A stretch of 30,513 bases of DNA from Prevotella sp. CAG:732 (GTDB taxonomy: Bacteria > Bacteroidota > Bacteroidia > Bacteroidales > Bacteroidaceae), in contig FR893208.1 in the NCBI GenBank assembly GCA_000436035.1, positions 1 to 30,513 of the forward strand, in the 5' to 3' direction. Positions within the stretch are counted from its first letter, which is position 1. Each line of letters starts with the position of its first letter. Shown piece after piece: positions 8,474 through 17,196 of the stretch. The position numbers and the translations under genes were made by a program. A model generated the notes under the pieces. It saw only the letters and a list, made by a program, of their open reading frames with translations. It did no database searches and was not told where the DNA came from.

Positions 8474-11400
8474 TTACTTGATCACATACTTCTTACCTTG
8501 GTGGATATAGAGACCGGCAGCCTTTGGCTTCTGGTTCAACTTCAAACCACTCAATGTGTACCATGCGTTATCGACATTTTTGGCATTTTCCTTGTCAACA
8601 ACAGCATTGATGCCAGTTGCGTCACTCAATAAGTCGGTACGTACGGCATTGATGTACTTGCCTGTGTTGGCATCAAACATCATCACAACTACCTGGCAGT
8701 TCTTCGGATTGATCTTTGCAGTCTCAGGCAGCTGGAACTCGATGCCATTCACCTCATAATTCTGACCAGCCACGATGTTGGTAGGAATCAAACCGCTATT
8801 GCCCAAGAAAGTAGAGCCCCAAGTACCACGGCAGACATCCTCAGAGAGTAAGCCGACAACGTATGGCTGCGCATACTCACCACCACTAGACCATGGCAAC
8901 AAGATATCTTGCTTAACAGCAGAGAATCCATTCTGCTGATAGATGTTATCTACCTCCTGCTCCAGCAAGACAGCGAAGATGCTGATGTTTTGATTCTCAG
9001 CGTTCATAGCATAACGTACCACAGTAGGAGCTGTGATGGTGCGAGTAGCCTCGTCATAGTTGATGGTAGCAGATACCTCAGACAAAGCAGGTTTCAAGAT
9101 TTCCTCCTCGACCTTATCAGACCACAAGTCATCTGTGGTATAACCAGTAGCACTCTCCAAAGCCTTGGCACTCAAGTAGTAGGTATTGTCTGCGTCCTTC
9201 ACCATAGGCGACATGATGCTATCGCTACGATTGATGCGAGCACTAGGCGCTGCACTCAAGCCAAGGTACTTATAGTAATCACTCAAGCCATTGCCAAGTG
9301 GGTCGCCAGTATATCCATGGATACCGATTGGCAAGAAGCGATTGCCGAAACGTTTCTTCAAGTTGTCGATTGCGACAAGACCCAAAGGACAGTTGGAACA
9401 GTCACGACCCGTAAACTCTTCCAAGACAACACGTGTCACTGGCTGGAAAACGAGGTTGTTGATGGTCTGTGCCACTTCGGTCTCTTGACCATCCACATTC
9501 ATCAACACCTTGAATCTATTGGCTACACCCTTCTTCAAAGGAAGCTGCTTAGTGAAAGCAAACTTGGTATATGTACCCTTGGTCATACCAAGACCTGTCT
9601 TAGTCCAAGTATCGATAGTCTTGCCATCGCCGTCAACCAAAGTCAAAATCACGTCATTGACAGGTTTGTCCTCCAAGTTGGCTGCAATAGAACCACTTAC
9701 GTTCACGGCATCCTTGCCTACTACAGACTCCTCGTTGTCGAAGCTGATAAGTGCAGGCATATTGTGCTTAACGAATACATTGTCAACAAACACAGCACTT
9801 TGATCTTCATTGTCATTGCAGAAGGCAATATAGACATTCTTGCCAGCATACTTAGCCAAAGAAACAGAGTTAGCTCTCCAGTCACCTTCGAGTTTATCCT
9901 CGGAAGCGCCAGGCTCTTGCACCTCGTTATAAACCAAGTCACCCTCAGTCTTGATACGCTCGATGCGTTCTTTGTTCATCGCAGAATACACATTGTCGCA
10001 AGCCCAAACATATACCTTCAAGCGGTCATCCTTATTAGACTTGTAACTCTGAGAGTCGAAAGTCAACTCACAAACATTGTCTGGAATATAGAGTTGTGGA
10101 ACCACCATCCAGTCATCACTCTTGCCAGCAGGAACGTACATAGAGTGAGATACCGCAGCAAAGTCCTGAGAAGAATTATCGGTTCTACAGAAGTACCAAG
10201 GCAAGCTATAGTTGAACCGCCAAGCCTTCATCGCATCAGTAGGTTGCTTTTGGTCGCCATCATAAAGCATGAAGGCGGTTGTGATGTCCATACTGTTGAA
10301 ATCGTTCTTGAAGAGATAAGCGTCATCGAAAGATACGGTACGCTCATAAGCACCCTGATAAGTAACAGAGATTTCCTTATTACCTCCATTACCAGCCACA
10401 TCGGTGATGATACCTTCCGGAATAACGACACGATAAGTGTTGTCCTTGAAGAGGTTGACTGTTGTAGAAGGAGCCAAAGCTACTTGATTCTTACCATAAT
10501 AGAAGTTCAACTCTGCGTATGGCTCAGTCTCAGCGTTACGATAGATGTAAGCCTTGCGAGTTTCCTTAGGGTCGATAGTGATATCGGTATCGAAATCGAA
10601 GGTGATAGGGTTGGTGTTCACATCCACCTTTGCTACACCCGTACCATCACTAGGAGCCACCTTTGTACAAGTTACAGGTGCATTCTTTCTACCCTTCAAC
10701 TCGATATAGATGTCATCATTCTTCATTTCAGGAGCCTCTACTACGGCTATTGTGTTGGCAGGAATGTGTACATAGCAAGTCTTGCCTTCTTCCAACTTAG
10801 CTTTTGTACGACGGAAAGCGATACTGAGCGTCTTGCCGCCATCTGCCATATTTCTTGTAGCGGTAGCGATGACATTATCATCCTCGTCTTCCAATGTTAC
10901 GACATTACCTGTCGCAATGGTCTTCACATTTTGAGTGAAGGTAACATTCATACTTGCCAAAGCAGAAACCTCAGAACCCTCGGCTGGTGAACAGGTGTAG
11001 GACCCCAAGAGAGATACTTGGTCATTGATAAGACTAGAAACTGGATCAGAGAAGTCGATGACGTATGAGTCACCATCCAAGTAAGTTGGAGTAGCCAATA
11101 CACGCATACCATTATCAGAAACGGCATCAGGTGTACCAGTATTGTCGTAGCTATTCAACTGCAACAAGTTGTATCCCCAACGCTGGCTCAAGATGTCCTC
11201 GATAGCATACCAGAATCTCTTGCCATCATAAACAGACCAGTTACGATATGGGCTACCCTCAGGACTTGCCATCAATGGCACACCGTCATTGGTTACAGTA
11301 TAAGCTGTATTGCTTCGGGTTGACTCATCCTCGTAAGCAGTAAACTTATCGTTTTCCACATCATAAAGATAAGGAATATAGTAATCGGTAGTCTCATCAG

Positions 11401-12232
11401 TAGCACGCCAAATACGGCATGCACCAACCACGTACTTACCATTGTTGCTCATATTTGCACCATCGACTACGAAACAACCATCATAATCAGGAGTCCAACG
11501 CTGAGTCTCACTCTCTGTGAAACCAATGACCTTGTAAGACTTGCCTGGAATGTCATATACAAAACTGAACAAACCACCTAAGGCAGCCTCGTCATCACCC
11601 TCGCTAGAAGAAGGCAAGTAAGACATAGACATGGTAGCACAGATATAACGACCATCGGCAGAGATGGCATCGAAGCGCATCTGGTTCTGGTCTTTGTGTG
11701 CCATATCATAGATAGGCAAATTAGGAGTAATGATGGTCTTGCCTGTCTTCAAATCCCAAAGAGCAGGTGCAATCATGTAAGCATTCTCTGTGGTCAATTC
11801 ACCGACAGCGTACTTACCATCAGGAGTTACACTGTTTGCCACACCACCTTTCACAGCAATAGGGAAAGCAGTCTGGGAACTTTTCAACTCCAAGAAGTGC
11901 CACTGACCATCAGCCTTGCTCCAATAAGCAGGCTTTCCTTGGCACGAACCTACCACGATGGCACCATCATCAGTCACATCGCTCGTTCCCTCATCATTTG
12001 TGGTAGAACCGATATTGATGTCCTTGCCACTCGTGAGATCAATTAACTTAGGGGTACAGATGATGTCCGCATTAGCTGGAGCTGTCACCGCCCACTTACC
12101 ATTGTCCGACATCTTGCTAATGTAAGAGTGATCGGAGAAGGTGTACTTCTTGAGGATAGGACTTTGTGCATAAGCCAAGACACTCACGACACAAGCCATC
12201 AAGAAGAGTACCGATTTCTTAATGATATTCAT
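8474..12232 (-). CDS. Large secreted multidomain protein with Ig-like, choice-of-anchor-J and Omp28-type CxxC domains
   Basis: The 1252-residue protein starts with a signal peptide (1-22, cut after YAQ or before). Residues 35-395 hold repeated beta-propeller-like phrases (SDNGKWAV, TPDGKYAVG, SADGRYICA, SNNGKYVVG, SDNGMRVLA). Two Ig-like Big_5 modules lie at about 412-515 and 520-625. A choice-of-anchor-J/MAM-like lectin fold follows at about 640-825 (DDWMVVPQL, FVDNVFV). Residues 930-1190 are an Omp28-like, thioredoxin-related domain with LEEFTGRDCSNCP, giving the pair C945/C948. The sorting tail is at about 1205-1252 (ATGINAV, AWYTLSGLKL, GLYIHQGKKYVIK). The Omp28 part resembles the stand-alone lipoprotein encoded at 13007-13825. 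Domain limits are estimates. It is probably exported and surface-attached, with a thiol-active or metal-binding module; the ligand is unknown. Confidence 0.85.
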   Translation of the reverse strand: MNIIKKSVLFLMACVVSVLAYAQSPILKKYTFSDHSYISKMSDNGKWAVTAPANADIICTPKLIDLTSGKDINIGSTTNDEGTSDVTDDGAIVVGSCQGKPAYWSKADGQWHFLELKSSQTAFPIAVKGGVANSVTPDGKYAVGELTTENAYMIAPALWDLKTGKTIITPNLPIYDMAHKDQNQMRFDAISADGRYICATMSMSYLPSSSEGDDEAALGGLFSFVYDIPGKSYKVIGFTESETQRWTPDYDGCFVVDGANMSNNGKYVVGACRIWRATDETTDYYIPYLYDVENDKFTAYEDESTRSNTAYTVTNDGVPLMASPEGSPYRNWSVYDGKRFWYAIEDILSQRWGYNLLQLNSYDNTGTPDAVSDNGMRVLATPTYLDGDSYVIDFSDPVSSLINDQVSLLGSYTCSPAEGSEVSALASMNVTFTQNVKTIATGNVVTLEDEDDNVIATATRNMADGGKTLSIAFRRTKAKLEEGKTCYVHIPANTIAVVEAPEMKNDDIYIELKGRKNAPVTCTKVAPSDGTGVAKVDVNTNPITFDFDTDITIDPKETRKAYIYRNAETEPYAELNFYYGKNQVALAPSTTVNLFKDNTYRVVIPEGIITDVAGNGGNKEISVTYQGAYERTVSFDDAYLFKNDFNSMDITTAFMLYDGDQKQPTDAMKAWRFNYSLPWYFCRTDNSSQDFAAVSHSMYVPAGKSDDWMVVPQLYIPDNVCELTFDSQSYKSNKDDRLKVYVWACDNVYSAMNKERIERIKTEGDLVYNEVQEPGASEDKLEGDWRANSVSLAKYAGKNVYIAFCNDNEDQSAVFVDNVFVKHNMPALISFDNEESVVGKDAVNVSGSIAANLEDKPVNDVILTLVDGDGKTIDTWTKTGLGMTKGTYTKFAFTKQLPLKKGVANRFKVLMNVDGQETEVAQTINNLVFQPVTRVVLEEFTGRDCSNCPLGLVAIDNLKKRFGNRFLPIGIHGYTGDPLGNGLSDYYKYLGLSAAPSARINRSDSIMSPMVKDADNTYYLSAKALESATGYTTDDLWSDKVEEEILKPALSEVSATINYDEATRTITAPTVVRYAMNAENQNISIFAVLLEQEVDNIYQQNGFSAVKQDILLPWSSGGEYAQPYVVGLLSEDVCRGTWGSTFLGNSGLIPTNIVAGQNYEVNGIEFQLPETAKINPKNCQVVVMMFDANTGKYINAVRTDLLSDATGINAVVDKENAKNVDNAWYTLSGLKLNQKPKAAGLYIHQGKKYVIK

Positions 12233-12275
12233 AAGTGATATAATAATAATGTTGATATTACTTGATGATGTCCGC

Positions 12276-12986
12276 TTACTTGATGACTACCTTCTTGGTA
12301 GTGCCATCAGCGTATTTCACGAGGGTTAAGCCCTTATGTGAAGCAGATACCTGCTGACCTGCTGCATTAAAGCGAGCCACAATCGTCTTCTTGCTATCAT
12401 TGGCTTTTACACCAGCAATGCCTGAAGCATTTTGGTCTGTGGTATAATATACCTTGATAGTTCTTACCTTTTGGTCGTTGACCACGAGAGAATAGGTAGC
12501 GGTGAAACCGCCAATGGAACCATCCCACTGTACAACTTGCAAACGGCTAATCACCCATTCTGTTTGCAATGATTCAGAAGCACCTGCTGCCAAAGTACCA
12601 GCAGTAGGAGATGTCCAAGGACCATCTGCAGCAAGATTTGCTTGAGTTGGCTTATGAGTTGGATAAGTTCCTGTAAAATCACCAACATTAACCCAACAAG
12701 TACCTGGGAAGCAAAGAGCTACTTGACCAAATGGAAGCTCTGTCACATCCAACTGGCACTTCACTGAAACTGCTGCATTAGAAGTATTCTTTGCACTGAT
12801 GCCAGAATTGATTTGCTGGTTCTTTCCAAAAGGAAGGTCTAGAGGAGTCTCTATTGTATTTCTAACGATAGTAGAGCCATCAGGAATGACATTACCATAT
12901 GCATCCACGAACTCTACTTGTGCGAAGGCACCTGTTGTCATCAACAAGTCCAAGGCTAATGTAAGTAAATGTTTCTTCATACTCAT
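12276..12986 (-). CDS. Small secreted protein with C-terminal sorting tail (236 aa)
   Basis: A signal peptide precedes FVDAYGNVIPDGS; the start could be either M1 (12986) or M3 (12980), and GAAAGGAAA just upstream favours the first. The mature part is short, about 165 residues, with a single Ig-like sandwich suggested by alternating beta-strand patterns (VSVKCQLDVTELP, LQTEWVISRLQVVQW) and two or three Cys, including a GTCW motif. The tail at about 187-236 is a divergent form of the sorting signal: ASGIAGV, RFNAAGQQV, TTKKVVIK. It sits between the Omp28 lipoprotein and the large multidomain protein, 43 bp and 20 bp away. No specific family name was recognised beyond the layout. Confidence 0.75.
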   Translation of the reverse strand: MSMKKHLLTLALDLLMTTGAFAQVEFVDAYGNVIPDGSTIVRNTIETPLDLPFGKNQQINSGISAKNTSNAAVSVKCQLDVTELPFGQVALCFPGTCWVNVGDFTGTYPTHKPTQANLAADGPWTSPTAGTLAAGASESLQTEWVISRLQVVQWDGSIGGFTATYSLVVNDQKVRTIKVYYTTDQNASGIAGVKANDSKKTIVARFNAAGQQVSASHKGLTLVKYADGTTKKVVIK

Positions 12987-13006
12987 TTTCCTTTCATATT
13001 AAATTG

Positions 13007-13825
13007 TTAATTGTTTGTATTCTCACTGATGATTGCCTTCTTGGCAACTTGCAATACACCACTTTCATCATAGACAAAAGCTACCACTGATACATTGCCT
13101 GCCTTCCAATTGGCTGGAATCGTATAAGTGTGGGTGGTCTCGGTTGGAGTACCTTCCGTCATGCTCACATCCTCTCCCCAAGTGCCATTCACCGCATCAC
13201 GGAACACATGGTTGTGGGTATATGCCATATTATATGAGTTGTCTGGCATTACCTGAACAGATATGATGCCATCCTCTACCAACCAAAGTTGCAACTTACC
13301 GCTTACGCCATCAATACCTTTCACACTTTCCATCTTGGTATGGATGGTGAGTTGGCGAGTAGCCTCAGCATAGTCGTTGGAGATAGTGATGGAAAGCAAA
13401 GCTGTTTTCTGCAACTCACTACGAACACTAGCCGTCCAAGCTGTATATTCCAATCTCCCCCCTTTGTCCACGACTCCCTGAGGTTGGTACTCTATACCAT
13501 ATTTATTATAGTACACATCGCCCAAATCTGTCTTCAAGCCTGGCATTTCAGCCGTTCCTCCTTGAAATCCCTGCGGTCCACTATGAATAGCCACAGGAAT
13601 GATGACATCGGATCCGTAGGTTTCCAACAAGCTCTCAATGACACTAGCAGCATTCGGACAATTAGAGCACCACTGACCCGTAAAGTCCTCAATAAGCACA
13701 GCACGTTGAGCCTGTGGTTTGTCCACCTCTATCAAGCGTTCATTCTCATCAATTGGAGTGCAGCCACCAAAAGCGATTGTCATGGCTGCCAATGCCGCCG
13801 TATATATCATCTTTCTGATTTTCAT
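13007..13825 (-). CDS. Omp28-like outer-membrane lipoprotein with CxxC
   Basis: The 272-residue protein has a lipoprotein signal (AFGGC, lipidated C22). It then shows the Omp28 hallmark AVLIEDFTGQWCSNCP with the thiol pair C53/C56, followed by IPVAIHSGPQGFQ, a thioredoxin-like core, and a C-terminal beta-rich part. Omp28-family proteins of Bacteroidales are surface or outer-membrane proteins of poorly defined function; the CxxC suggests redox or metal-binding chemistry. It lies 5 bp after the DUF6029-type barrel gene and shares its core with the third quarter of the 1252-residue protein downstream. No tail signal is present, so it is anchored by lipid instead. Confidence 0.88.
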   Translation of the reverse strand: MKIRKMIYTAALAAMTIAFGGCTPIDENERLIEVDKPQAQRAVLIEDFTGQWCSNCPNAASVIESLLETYGSDVIIPVAIHSGPQGFQGGTAEMPGLKTDLGDVYYNKYGIEYQPQGVVDKGGRLEYTAWTASVRSELQKTALLSITISNDYAEATRQLTIHTKMESVKGIDGVSGKLQLWLVEDGIISVQVMPDNSYNMAYTHNHVFRDAVNGTWGEDVSMTEGTPTETTHTYTIPANWKAGNVSVVAFVYDESGVLQVAKKAIISENTNN

Positions 13826-13830
13826 ATTCT

Positions 13831-15498
13831 CTAGAAATTATAATTATAAGACAATGTGAAACCTTTGCTAGCTGGCACATAACGGCAAACACCACCTGAG
13901 CAGTTGTAACCTGCTCGTGTCCTGCCATATCCAGCTTGAATACGATGTGAACCTGTCGTAAAGGTCACGAAACCTTGATAATAATGAAGATGAGTCTCAC
14001 CTGCATTATACATATCAGATGCAGTAATCATGAAGTGTGGCAAGATACTCAACTCCAAGAGTCCATAGAGCCAGTCGCCTTGTGCCTCACCAGTAGTCAG
14101 ATACTGAGCCTCGCCACGAAGCGTGTATCTTTTGTTGAAACGATACTTTCCTTCTGCCACGAAGATATTGCTATGTACCATACCTACCTCTGCCTTGTCC
14201 TCACGATCGATGGTCTTCAAGACTGAGTTATTGTAAAACTGGTTCATATACATCAAGTTCAATTGGAACGACTTGGTAAACTTCTTCTCCACCTGTACGT
14301 TCAAATCCTGATAATACATTTGGTCACCCCACTTCCAGAAGGAAGAGCAATATCCCTCTGTACCCTTGCCACCTTTCTCATTGCGATTGATGGCACGAAC
14401 ATGAGAGTAGTTCAATTTGACGCTTGTACCATACTTACCACCCAAGAAACTATTACGCTTGAACTTATAGCCCAACTCTGCTTGATAAGCCCATTCGCCA
14501 TCTGGTTGGGTAGCGTATGGATAGAGAGCTGCCAAGGCATAAGTTTGCTCCATCGTGAAGGCTGGCAAATGATTGATGAACGATGAAGTTCCTACCACAC
14601 TACGCTCACTTCGGAACGACATATTGTCACTGCGCTTAGCTTGCAGAAGAATGCTCATACCCTTCTTAGAATAAGAGGTAGAAAGCATAGCTACTGTACC
14701 ACGACGATAGATGTAACCATTATCAAAAGAAGGGTCATCGGTCTTCCAAGCATATTCGCCAAGGAGGTTGAAACCACCCTTTTGGAAATTGGCTCTTACA
14801 TCAAAGGCATTCACATTGGAAGGAAGATTCAACTTGTGGGTAGGGTCGGCGAAGATCTCCTCATCTGCCTTCTGATACTTGTTTACCCATGATGCACCAA
14901 GGGTAATCACCGTACCAGAGTTTGCCAAGCCCTTGAACCACTGGTCCAAGCCCAACTCGATGTCGGCACCGCTCACACAACTCTTGTTAAGTCGCCAATA
15001 CTGACGTTGCTTACCTGCTAGTGCTTTGATTTGCACACCTTTCACAGGGCGAGTCACCAATCGAGCACCTACCAAAGAGTTGTCGATACCCAAACTCCGC
15101 TCCTCATAGGTACGAAGAATGAAACCAGAACCAAACTGCTCGTAGAAACTACCAAAGGTAATCTCTGTCGTCCCGAAGTGTCCTTTTACGTAAGCGAAAG
15201 GAACGCCCCATCCCTTGAAATTGTTCTCGAAACCAGGAAGTGGATGCTGCAAATACTCGAAGCGAAGACCTGCATCAACATGCTCACTCATGGCGTTCAA
15301 TTCGACATAAGTATTGGTCAATCCCCAATCGTTGGTATCTTCAGTATGTATCTTCTTGTCTTTCTCTGGAATCAAGATATCACTCTGAATACTTCCCGAT
15401 AAGGTTAAACCATTACTGCCGCCCAAGTTTTCTTGGGCAGCAGCGTTGGTCGCCAGTGTACTGGCTATGAGAGAGAAGATTAATTTATAATGTCTCAT
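13831..15498 (-). CDS. DUF6029-type outer-membrane beta-barrel protein
   Basis: A signal peptide (1-21, ends NAAA) leads into a 555-residue protein dominated by amphipathic strands with alternating aromatic residues, typical of a porin-like barrel (FEYLQHPLPGF, YVKGHFGTTEITFG, SFYEQFGSGFILRTYEER), and ending in an aromatic residue after LSYNYNF, the usual barrel signal. The NLGGSNGLTLSGSIQSDILIP opening and overall pattern match proteins annotated as DUF6029. Near the C-terminus is a conserved-looking CSGGVCRY cysteine pair. It is 7 bp downstream of the TlpA-like gene and 5 bp upstream of the Omp28 gene, which suggests that the three act together at the outer membrane. Substrate unknown. Confidence 0.78.
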   Translation of the reverse strand: MRHYKLIFSLIASTLATNAAAQENLGGSNGLTLSGSIQSDILIPEKDKKIHTEDTNDWGLTNTYVELNAMSEHVDAGLRFEYLQHPLPGFENNFKGWGVPFAYVKGHFGTTEITFGSFYEQFGSGFILRTYEERSLGIDNSLVGARLVTRPVKGVQIKALAGKQRQYWRLNKSCVSGADIELGLDQWFKGLANSGTVITLGASWVNKYQKADEEIFADPTHKLNLPSNVNAFDVRANFQKGGFNLLGEYAWKTDDPSFDNGYIYRRGTVAMLSTSYSKKGMSILLQAKRSDNMSFRSERSVVGTSSFINHLPAFTMEQTYALAALYPYATQPDGEWAYQAELGYKFKRNSFLGGKYGTSVKLNYSHVRAINRNEKGGKGTEGYCSSFWKWGDQMYYQDLNVQVEKKFTKSFQLNLMYMNQFYNNSVLKTIDREDKAEVGMVHSNIFVAEGKYRFNKRYTLRGEAQYLTTGEAQGDWLYGLLELSILPHFMITASDMYNAGETHLHYYQGFVTFTTGSHRIQAGYGRTRAGYNCSGGVCRYVPASKGFTLSYNYNF

Positions 15499-15505
15499 AA
15501 ATACG

Positions 15506-15997
15506 TTATTCAGCCTTGATTAGTTCACGTACTTTCTCTATCAACTCATCTTCGGCACCATCGGTATAACCATTGTGTTTATAGACAATGTTTCCCTTGC
15601 CATCCACGATGATGGTGTAAGGAATCATCTGTACACCAAGAGCACGCTTGAAGTCGCCGTTAGGATCGAGCAACACCTCAAAAGGCCAACCATGGTTATC
15701 TACCAAAGGCTTCACCTTGTTGATGTTCTGCGCCTGGTCGATAGAGACGGCGATCACTTTTACGCCAGTTTCCTTCTGCCATTCTTCATATACTTCGCTG
15801 ATGGCAGTCAACTCACGATTGCAAGGCTTGCACCAAGTTGCAAAGAAGTCGATGATGAAAGGCTTGCCATTGTTAGACAACGTATCTGTCTTGACAGCCT
15901 TGCCATCAATGTCCTTGATGACTACGGAAGGTAACTGAGCTGCGGCAACGCCGATATAGCAAAGGGCAATTGCCAATGTAAGCAATAACTTTTTCAT
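15506..15997 (-). CDS. TlpA/ResA-like thiol-disulfide oxidoreductase
   Basis: The 163-residue protein has a cleavable signal peptide (1-20) and a complete thioredoxin fold: FIIDFFATWCKPCNREL with C56/C59, a second strand VKVIAVSIDQ, and the cis-Pro loop MIPYTIIVDGKG. It would reduce or oxidise thiols of partners in the periplasm. Likely clients are the neighbouring proteins with CxxC pairs: the Omp28 lipoprotein, the 1252-residue protein, and possibly the cysteine pair of the DUF6029 barrel. It follows the BACON lipoprotein by 33 bp and precedes the barrel gene by 7 bp. The gene is complete and of usual length for a minimal TlpA domain. Confidence 0.92.
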   Translation of the reverse strand: MKKLLLTLAIALCYIGVAAAQLPSVVIKDIDGKAVKTDTLSNNGKPFIIDFFATWCKPCNRELTAISEVYEEWQKETGVKVIAVSIDQAQNINKVKPLVDNHGWPFEVLLDPNGDFKRALGVQMIPYTIIVDGKGNIVYKHNGYTDGAEDELIEKVRELIKAE

Positions 15998-16030
15998 ATC
16001 TTTACGCTTTTAAAACGTGATTGTTTCTGA

Positions 16031-17185
16031 TTACTTTTCTTTCTTGACAAGAACCATGTCATACAGAGAAGCCCACCACTCATTATTGATGAGATACTTC
16101 TTATATGGATAAGACGCAGAGAAAGCTCCGATGTACATACGCTTGAACTCTGCCGAATAACCGCCCTCATTGTAAGCGAGACCAGAGAAGCTTCCATACG
16201 TTCCCTTCTTCTTGTCATACTGCATATGGGCTGTAATGATACCACTCTTGTTGAGCAAGAGAGTATCGCCATTAGCATCCACTGAAGGGAGAATGGAGCC
16301 AGTAGGTGAAGCGAAGACGGTAAAGAAATAAGTCCATCCCTTCTTCTTGTCTTTATAACTTGCAACTTGGTCACCACTATTAATACTCAAACTGATACTG
16401 TCGGAGTCAAAAGTCATTGGGAACTGCAATGGCACTGTTACCTTACCATATAGGGCAGAGAAGTTCAAGGTGACGAGGCCATTGGCATTTTGTGACAAAA
16501 CGGCATCTACCTTTCTCTCCATCACATCAGTGATTGGGTTGTAGCCAATCCACAACTCATAGTTTCCCAAGATATCCTTTTCGAAGTCATACTGAGTCAC
16601 CTTGACTGAGTCTTTGAAGTTACCGCAAGAATATGCGACATAACCCACACGGATATGTCCTTCCTCATTGGAAGCCACATCTATTTTAAGACGTGAATCC
16701 TCAAACTTAGCAGTTATCCAACCAGGAGTAGATACCACCTTTCCTTCATAGTCTGTCTTCACATTGAAGTAATAGCTGTTGGCATCATCATTGACCTGCA
16801 TAATATCGACCTTGTTCTGCACGATGAATATCATACCGAGCTGGTCCACATTCAGCATCACAGAATCATTTGCATTCTTCTTGATGGTAAGCATCGCATT
16901 ACGTGACTCCGTCGTCAGATTCTGCTTGGCATAGAACTTCACGCTATCTCCCTTTACTTCTACCTGAAGCCAAGACTGGTCAGCATCACTGACGTATGCC
17001 TTGACGGGTTCGCAATCGAGAACGACACTTCCTGTATCAGGACATGCCTGAAGTGAGGTTTGGGAAGAGAGCACCTTGATGGTACTCAATTGCGTAGCCA
17101 AATTACTATCGTCATCACCACAAGAAGCCAACCCAAAGAGGCAACTTGCAGCAAGTAACATTGAAAATATCTTTTTCATCTTCAT
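16031..17185 (-). CDS. BACON-domain lipoprotein
   Basis: The lipobox FGLASC (C22) is followed by GDDDS, which in Bacteroidales often includes an acidic surface-export signal. Residues of about 38-118 and 120-200 look like two BACON domains in tandem: strands around SWLQVEVKGDSVKFYAKQN and TPGWITAKFEDSRLKIDVAS, each ending with a VTQYD or VDQLG type strand. The remaining part to residue 384 is beta-rich with no recognised family, ending in NEWWASLYDMVLVKK. BACON domains often bind ligands or act as spacers in SusCD-linked surface lipoproteins. It is 11 bp downstream of the DUF4302 gene and 33 bp upstream of the TlpA-like gene. Confidence 0.8.
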   Translation of the reverse strand: MKMKKIFSMLLAASCLFGLASCGDDDSNLATQLSTIKVLSSQTSLQACPDTGSVVLDCEPVKAYVSDADQSWLQVEVKGDSVKFYAKQNLTTESRNAMLTIKKNANDSVMLNVDQLGMIFIVQNKVDIMQVNDDANSYYFNVKTDYEGKVVSTPGWITAKFEDSRLKIDVASNEEGHIRVGYVAYSCGNFKDSVKVTQYDFEKDILGNYELWIGYNPITDVMERKVDAVLSQNANGLVTLNFSALYGKVTVPLQFPMTFDSDSISLSINSGDQVASYKDKKKGWTYFFTVFASPTGSILPSVDANGDTLLLNKSGIITAHMQYDKKKGTYGSFSGLAYNEGGYSAEFKRMYIGAFSASYPYKKYLINNEWWASLYDMVLVKKEK

Positions 17186-17196
17186 CGTTTCTATTA

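Noticed and set aside
8909..10990. Plus-strand open frame of 693 codons
   Set aside because: It runs opposite to the 1252-residue protein, whose domains, signal peptide and tail are clear. The antisense translation has no recognisable domain and is rich in Ile, Leu and His as expected from a mirrored frame.
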